Assembly (NCBI GenBank): GCA_963965975.1
Contig: OZ014411.1
Coordinates: forward strand, 18,070,446-18,134,445
DNA from: Xestospongia bergquistia
Lineage: Eukaryota > Porifera > Demospongiae > Haplosclerida > Petrosiidae
Length of the DNA: 64,000 nt
Reading direction: 5' to 3'
Both the position numbers and the translations under genes were made by a program. Shown here in pieces: positions 59,250 to 64,000 of the stretch (position 1 is its first letter; every line of letters starts with the position of its first letter). Under the pieces are notes generated by a model. It was given only the letters and a program-made list of their open reading frames with translations, did not search any database and was not told where the DNA came from.

Positions 59250-60760
59250 TGTGTAGACTACATAATGCTAATAATTGTGAAATGTTAGGAAACAGTTGCT
59301 ATCTGGTATTCCTGTGTGGCGTAGGTGTTTTTGCACAATTGGCATTCCCACGGTGTCCACTTCAATTGTTTCCTCTTCCTGTAGCAATGAGAGCATTTGC
59401 TTCACTTTGCTGCTTTCATTGGGAACTGCAGAGTTGGCACAGAGGGACAAATACCAGAGGAAGGGCGACCTCTAACTTTTTGACTGTTATAATTCCCGAT
59501 TAGTTGTTTTGCCAACTCTGACCTGAAGTCAACATATTGATGGTACCCATGCCCTGTTGATGGTACATATCAGTGAAGGATGTAGGCATTTGCCAACATG
59601 AGTTCAAATAAAAACCAAAAGATGTATTTGTAGAATTTGTGGCTTTTCAGTCGTACACAGTAGTAGTGTCATATGCTTGTTGTAGACAATAACATTCAAG
59701 GGCCAGGTGAAAGTTTTTCTTGTTCCATCCTTTTGTTTTCTGGTTACTGTGCCTTCTTCATTTCTGCAGTTGGTAGATAGAACACTTACTGTTTTGTTGT
59801 CTGGGCAAAATGGTATTTTCTTTTTCAATTGTCTTGTAATCTCCCCTCTCAGGTGGTCCCTTCTTAAGAAAAGGCTTAAATTCATTAGGATAGCCTACTC
59901 GATTTCATCGAATGGTGCCACATGCATAGATCGAGTCCTTCAGAAGGACATTGAAGAGCTGTACACTGGTGAAAAATTATCACAGTATACTATGTAGTGT
60001 TTGCTGACTAGATTCCTGGTTAGATCTTTAACAACCCATTCACCTAACTGTGTTTCCAACCACCCTCCCACTTTGCAAAAGTACACCTGAAATTGAGAAA
60101 CATAGCCTTTCATAGCATCTGCTCTCATCCAGACTTTTATCCCTCTCTTTGTAGGTTTTTTTGGGAAGATATTGCTTGAGAGAGGATCTTCCCTAGAAGG
60201 GGATGATGGCCTCATTTTTGAGGATTATATACGTCCAAAAACCTATCTGATATGGTAGTTATCACCAGTCGGATTTTCCAAAGACAATCATAGCTGGGAT
60301 CTGTTCGCTGAACTGAGTAGGACTCATTGTGTGTCAAATTGAGAAACCGAGAGATTTCAAAAAATTGTCTCCGAGATATCCTGTCTGCTACTGGGGAATA
60401 ATGGTAAGTTTGATCTAATTTCCAGTAATCGTAAAGGCATGGTAATTGATTGATTCCCGTTAGAATCATGAATCCAAAATATGCTTGAATTTCAATTGGT
60501 ATTACTTGGCATCAGTTGATAATACTTCTCAAGTGTATACATTAGTTTGTTCAGCAATCATATTGATTAGAGCAGGAGTGAAAAGTAAATGGAAGATACC
60601 AAGTAGGGTATGAGAGAGGGGAACTGTAGGTTCACAAGGAACAGTACAGGGATGGACAGTAGTAGGGCTGTCATTAGTAAGGCCAGTTTTAGCTGATTCA
60701 AAGTCAAAGGATTCACCTGACACAAATTGAAATGGTTCATCAATCTCCATACTATAAAAT
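59250..60760 (-). pseudogene. piggyBac transposase, decayed
   Basis: Minus-strand order: MEIDEPFQFVSGESFDF and LINMIAEQTNVYT (about 60530-60750); LPCLYDYWKLDQTYHYSPVA, DRISRRQFFEISRFLNLTHN and WKIRLVITTISDRFLDVYN (about 60215-60450); KRGIKVWMRADAMKGY (about 60100-60150, the catalytic Asp region), WVVKDLTRNLVSKHYIVYCD (about 59990-60045, second Asp); KDGTRKTFTWPLNVIVYN (about 59680-59730). These are the DDE_Tnp_1_7 blocks in order. At least three frameshifts (about 60215, 59940, 59600) separate them. The C-terminal Cys-rich finger was not found. Confidence 0.8.
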
Positions 60761-61049
60761 TAGAAAAGACAAGCATCAAAGAATTATTTGGAGTGTTGGT
60801 ATAATAACAGAAGCAGTAGACATGGTTATTATAATTATTTTTTTGGATCTCACCTTTCCAGATTTTCTACGGTGTTCATTCTGTGTAAAAGAAAATGGAA
60901 TGAAAAAGTGCTTTCTTAGTGTTTATTTTTTTTGTCTGATTATAATGCAATGTTGTTACTGCATACACATTATATTATATATACAATATTAATTATAATA
61001 TATAACAACAATTATTTTTTTACCTTGAATAGACAACCACGAAGTATTT

Positions 61050-61800
61050 TACGTTTGTTTGATGGTATCACTACATGCTAGATTCAGAGAATGTCCATAA
61101 CAGTGGGTGTATGGTGTATATTCCTACAGCTCTTGGTTCTACTTTCATGATTTGAGTTGCCACTCCTGTTCATATTCCGGACATGGAGGATGCAATGTCA
61201 TAGCACTGGTCGTGCACTTTTGTGAAAGATAAATTCAATTATAACATTACATCATGTATCATAGTTATGACTGATTCAGTACTAGTGCCAGATATGAGCT
61301 GACAGTGACCAATAAATTCTTCATGAGCTTCAAATTTTTGATCCACCCATCTTATGTAAAAAGCAGTTAGCTCTTTATTAGATGAATCTGTTGTCTCGTC
61401 TACCATTATGGAGTAGAAGAATTCAGTAGAATGCAGATAATCAACCTTTTACCGAAGAACATTTATATACATTGTTAATATCTAATTTGGGATTTCTGGT
61501 GAAGTGTATTTATTTGCCTTCTTTGCCAGCCACATAGCAGTATGTAGATCATCTCCTTTGAACCTTAGAAGACAAATGACGTTATAATTGGTTTTGTCAC
61601 CATGTAGACCTCTGAAAGCAAGCCCTTCGTGACCTAAGAATCTAATACAGGAGAGAACTTTCAGAAAATACTTTTGATTTTCAAAATTTTCTTTCTCACA
61701 TTCTTTTAAAAGTCACATCCTTCATTGTTGATGGCACTGTTACTATTTTAAAAGCTTTATAGCCATTTCGTCTAACAAAATGTACAATTGTCCCATTTTG
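61050..61800 (-). pseudogene. hAT transposase copy 3, fragment
   Basis: Minus-strand pieces: FLGHEGLAFRGLHGDKTNYN (about 61590-61650), MVDETTDSSNKELTAFYIRW (about 61345-61405, first catalytic Asp), FEAHEEFIGHCQL, VHDQCYDIASSMSG (about 61180-61220) and VEPRAVGIYT. Same DUF4371/ZMYM1-like class as the complete hAT at 15303-18109. Stops and shifts are frequent, and N- and C-terminal ends are missing. Confidence 0.7.
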
Positions 61801-61801
61801 T

Positions 61802-62560
61802 CTAGAAACTAAATTGATTTAAATAATAGTAATTACAAAGATACCCAATGGCTATACAATGTATAATCTCCTGCTTCATGCTTTCCTTAATAGTTTTCAG
61901 TCTGTTCTCATGGTTTCTGTACTTTCTTCTCCTTCTTCTTGGAAGCCCTCCTGCAGCCAGCTGTATTAAACTTAAAAGGGTGCCTGCCTCGTAAATGTTT
62001 GTGTGTGATTTCCCAGCTAGTTTCTTCATTTTAATATGCCATCCTTCAGCATTGTTATTAGTGTGAGGTCAGACCCTCTTATGTATAAACATTCCACAAA
62101 CGAATAGGAAAGTTGCCATCTATCCATGTACTGAACAAAACTCTTCTTGTTGTCAAATTCTGGAGAATTTTCTTGTAATCCAATCCAAGCTAACCTAACA
62201 AAAAAAGCTGCGGGAACAAAGACAATTGCTCTCACTTGATGGATGTACAACTTGAAGTCAGCATCATCCCTGTAAATTTGTTGGAACCCGAGAGTCTGCA
62301 CTTTTCTCCAAATGGCTTGAGTATAATGGAAGTAGCATCCTTTTCTCTCTGCTTGTGGAAAGCAAAATTGTAACAGACTGTTGTAATGCTACTTCAAAGT
62401 CAGTAAGTACATTCTGGGGTTCAACTTGTAGACATACATTCTGTGCTGTTTCTTTAAGTAGCATGAAGTTGGTGTTGTAGGCCGCTCAACTTTTACCTCG
62501 AAGGAGAACATAGACGAGAGGGAACTGTTTCCATACTTAAAAGCATCCAAGGTGAAGACA
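61802..62560 (-). pseudogene. MULE-type transposase of a second family (FLYWCH-associated type)
   Basis: Minus-strand pieces: FPLVYVLLRGK (about 62495-62530), VLTDFEVALQQSVTILL (about 62365-62415, catalytic Asp), a broken CYFHYTQAIW-like box (about 62300-62345), LGFQQIYRDDADFKLYI and AIVFVPAAFFVRLAW (about 62180-62290), DRWQLSYSFV and a basic end RRRRRKYRNHENRL (about 61900-61950). This pattern is that of MULE proteins often found with FLYWCH fingers, distinct from MULE copies 1-3. The FLYWCH finger itself was not found. Confidence 0.65.
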
Positions 62561-62569
62561 GGATAAAAC

Positions 62570-63280
62570 AGACAAGGAAATCTGGAATGTTCAATGCATG
62601 TATAGAGTGGGAGCCTCTGCTATGAGAGCAAGGTTATTGTAGGTTAAAAACATGAAAATACCATCCCTAGAATCTAGCAATTCCTTACTATTTAACGTTT
62701 TTGACCATTCTCCTTCATAATTCAATTCATCTTACACCTTTTACACTATTAGACACAAATAGGACAAAAGTCCATTTTGTTATACAAAATGGCATTAGAT
62801 GAAATGGCACAACACCTGCCCACTTGAGCTTGTTTTCATTGGATGCTTTATCTTATCCTTCATCATAACGTACCATGTCCATCTATCAAACCATGGTTTT
62901 AAGAAACTCCTTTTTACTTTGACAGTTTCTCCATATTCTCTCTGTGGAAATTGTAGGTTCTAGGCTGATGTGGTAAAAGCACGCCACTTTAATTACTACA
63001 GCCAGAGCCAGCTGCCATAAAACCTCCAGATTAGAAAGTAGGAAACAAAAAGGCAAAAATCAAAACTACAAACTTGACAGTTGTAAAGCAGCTGTATACT
63101 GTAGGAGTGAGTCATCTCACAACTGGCATGCTCTTAGTTACAGCCTGCAGCTGCTGATCTTTTGTAATTTGCATTTACACCTAAAAAGTTAGCATTGTGT
63201 AAACTTCAAGCATTCATGCATGCAAAATTATTTTCCAGCAAAACTGAATAAGAGGCAATAATGTATGTCATCTCAAAAAG
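62570..63280. other. Unassigned stretch inside the composite block
   Basis: No domain recognised. ACAAAATGGCATTAGATGAA-type sequence and short direct motifs appear near 62750-62810, but nothing that supports a gene. Confidence 0.35.
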
Positions 63281-63289
63281 TGGGGGGCT

Positions 63290-63560
63290 TCAGCCCCCCC
63301 CCCCCCAGACCATCCTATCGTTACCCCCATTGGATAAGATCACCTGGTAAAGACTGGCACCACAGAGATGACAAACAACATCAGATAGGACTTGATCAGA
63401 ACAGAGGAGAGTAATAAAATTACAAAGCATATAAAGTGCAACCGAAGCATTCCTTGGAGATGGACAAAAACCAGATTCCTTTAAATGGTTAACTCTAAGA
63501 CCAGAAGGACCATCATGAGCTGTACCCTGAGGAAAGGATTTGAAAGCCCTGATGTACAAC
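63290..63560 (-). pseudogene. LINE reverse transcriptase, upstream part
   Basis: Minus-strand reading RAFKSFPQGTAHDGPSGLRV, NHLKESGF, LYMLCNFITLLCSDQVLSDV and LCGASLYQVILSNGGNDR matches the N-terminal reverse-transcriptase blocks (FPxGTxxGPDGLRxxHLK ... GAxLxxLxKxxGGxRPIA) of a non-LTR element. It breaks off exactly where the composite block begins and continues at 58420. Confidence 0.75.
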
Positions 63561-63564
63561 TGAC

Positions 63565-63752
63565 AACCGACCCAATACAATAGTAATAATAACGATAATG
63601 ATAGCTAAAACAACTGTAGCAAATAAGACAACTATGACAACTGACAAAATACTAAAAGCATGCTGTTTTTATTATATCGATACATGATGTAATAATATAC
63701 AATAATGAATATATGTAGGTTCAAGGTTTATCAAGTTACCTAGTCCATCACA
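63565..63752 (-). repeat. Putative 3' LTR of a third LTR retrotransposon
   Basis: On the minus strand a polypurine tract AAAGGGGGAGGAG (about 63753-63765) is followed by TGTGATGGACTAGG, the expected start of an LTR. The other end of this LTR is uncertain; it should lie before the LINE similarity begins at about 63560. Confidence 0.45.
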
Positions 63753-64000
63753 CTCCTCCCCCTTTAGGATGAGATGTACAGGCCAAAACACTTGGATTGT
63801 CTTTTCTTTCTATTCGAGCGATGGAACAACGGTGTAGTACGAATATTGGCAGTTGCTGATGCTGTAACTGTAGGTGTAGTGTTTTTGGGATGTCTTACAA
63901 TGGGAGAATCATCAAAATTGTCCTGATCTTTTTTTCATTTTGTAGTTCTTTCCTGTCAGTACATGTCGAACAAAGTTGATCAACATGTCTACAGATGACA
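63753..64000 (-). pseudogene. C-terminal end of pol of the third LTR element
   Basis: Minus-strand reading SPIVRHPKNTTPTVTASATA, then RRT/RTTPLFHRSNRKKRQSK and CFGLYISS before a stop, immediately before the polypurine tract. Basic, Thr/Ser-rich pol tails look like this. The element runs off the window, so family assignment is not possible from this piece. Confidence 0.35.

Larger units (their letters stand above)
58421..63310. mobile_element. Composite insertion splitting the LINE
   Basis: About 4.9 kb bounded by G-rich/C-rich ends: GGGGTGTAGGAAGC with a G run (58428-58457) on the left and CTTCAGCC with a C run (63282-63308) on the right, as often seen at animal hAT ends. Inside are hAT, piggyBac and MULE-type coding relics. 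LINE reading resumes on both sides, with GGNDR on one side and IAFGM on the other. The target duplication is unclear, and the block may have been built by several insertions. Confidence 0.5.

Overview
The window looks like an AT-rich metazoan nuclear contig. The evidence is genes split by GT-AG introns (several only about 60 bases), an SH2-PH adaptor of the animal DAPP1 family, an IRAK-like kinase joined to an Ig-like domain, and a dense nest of animal-type transposons. A demosponge such as Amphimedon would fit, but that is inference. No tRNA, rRNA or CRISPR array was recognised. All coordinates come from reading by eye; exon edges are given where splice sites and reading phase agree.

Layout. 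1-6.6 kb: a DAPP1-like SH2-PH adaptor on the minus strand, eight coding exons, the only gene here that looks intact. 6.6-8.3 kb: hairpins, a tandem array of palindromic units and a small gypsy integrase relic. 9-13 kb: a decayed MULE transposase, then a Harbinger relic with its Myb-like partner. 13-21 kb: an intron-bearing transposase-like gene on the minus strand, cut in an exon by a complete 2.8-kb hAT element with 5-bp target duplications, and a divergent small gene. 21-24 kb: a second MULE. 24-31 kb: a MITE, a gypsy relic, and a tnp2-like transposase with another divergent small gene. 31-36.5 kb: a nearly intact Ty3/gypsy element with similar LTRs inserted in a MULE fragment that is itself framed by 42-bp inverted repeats. 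37-40 kb: a third MULE carrying a 652-bp MITE. 40-42 kb: a possible USP-like relic and strong hairpins. 42.7-44.2 kb: a hAT relic. 44.2-47.9 kb: an older degraded gypsy. 49.6-51.6 kb: a broken IRAK-like kinase with an Ig-like part. 51.6-53.2 kb: an integrase-type DDE transposase. 53.3-57.8 kb: two direct repeats framing a serine-rich gene and an acidic ORF. 57.9-63.6 kb: a LINE reverse transcriptase split by about 4.9 kb holding piggyBac, hAT and a second MULE-type transposase. Right edge: PPT and putative 3' LTR of another LTR element.

Biology. The DAPP1-like protein should link phosphotyrosine and 3-phosphoinositide signals at the membrane. Nearly everything else is mobile-element coding sequence at different stages of decay. 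The insertions give a relative order: MULE derivative, then gypsy-1; transposase gene, then hAT; MULE copy 3, then MITE; LINE, then the composite block. Two structures stand out as possibly undescribed: a MULE lineage with the order C2H2 - MULE DDE - variant SWIM - PHD, present in three long copies, and transposase genes each facing a divergent small intron-containing gene.
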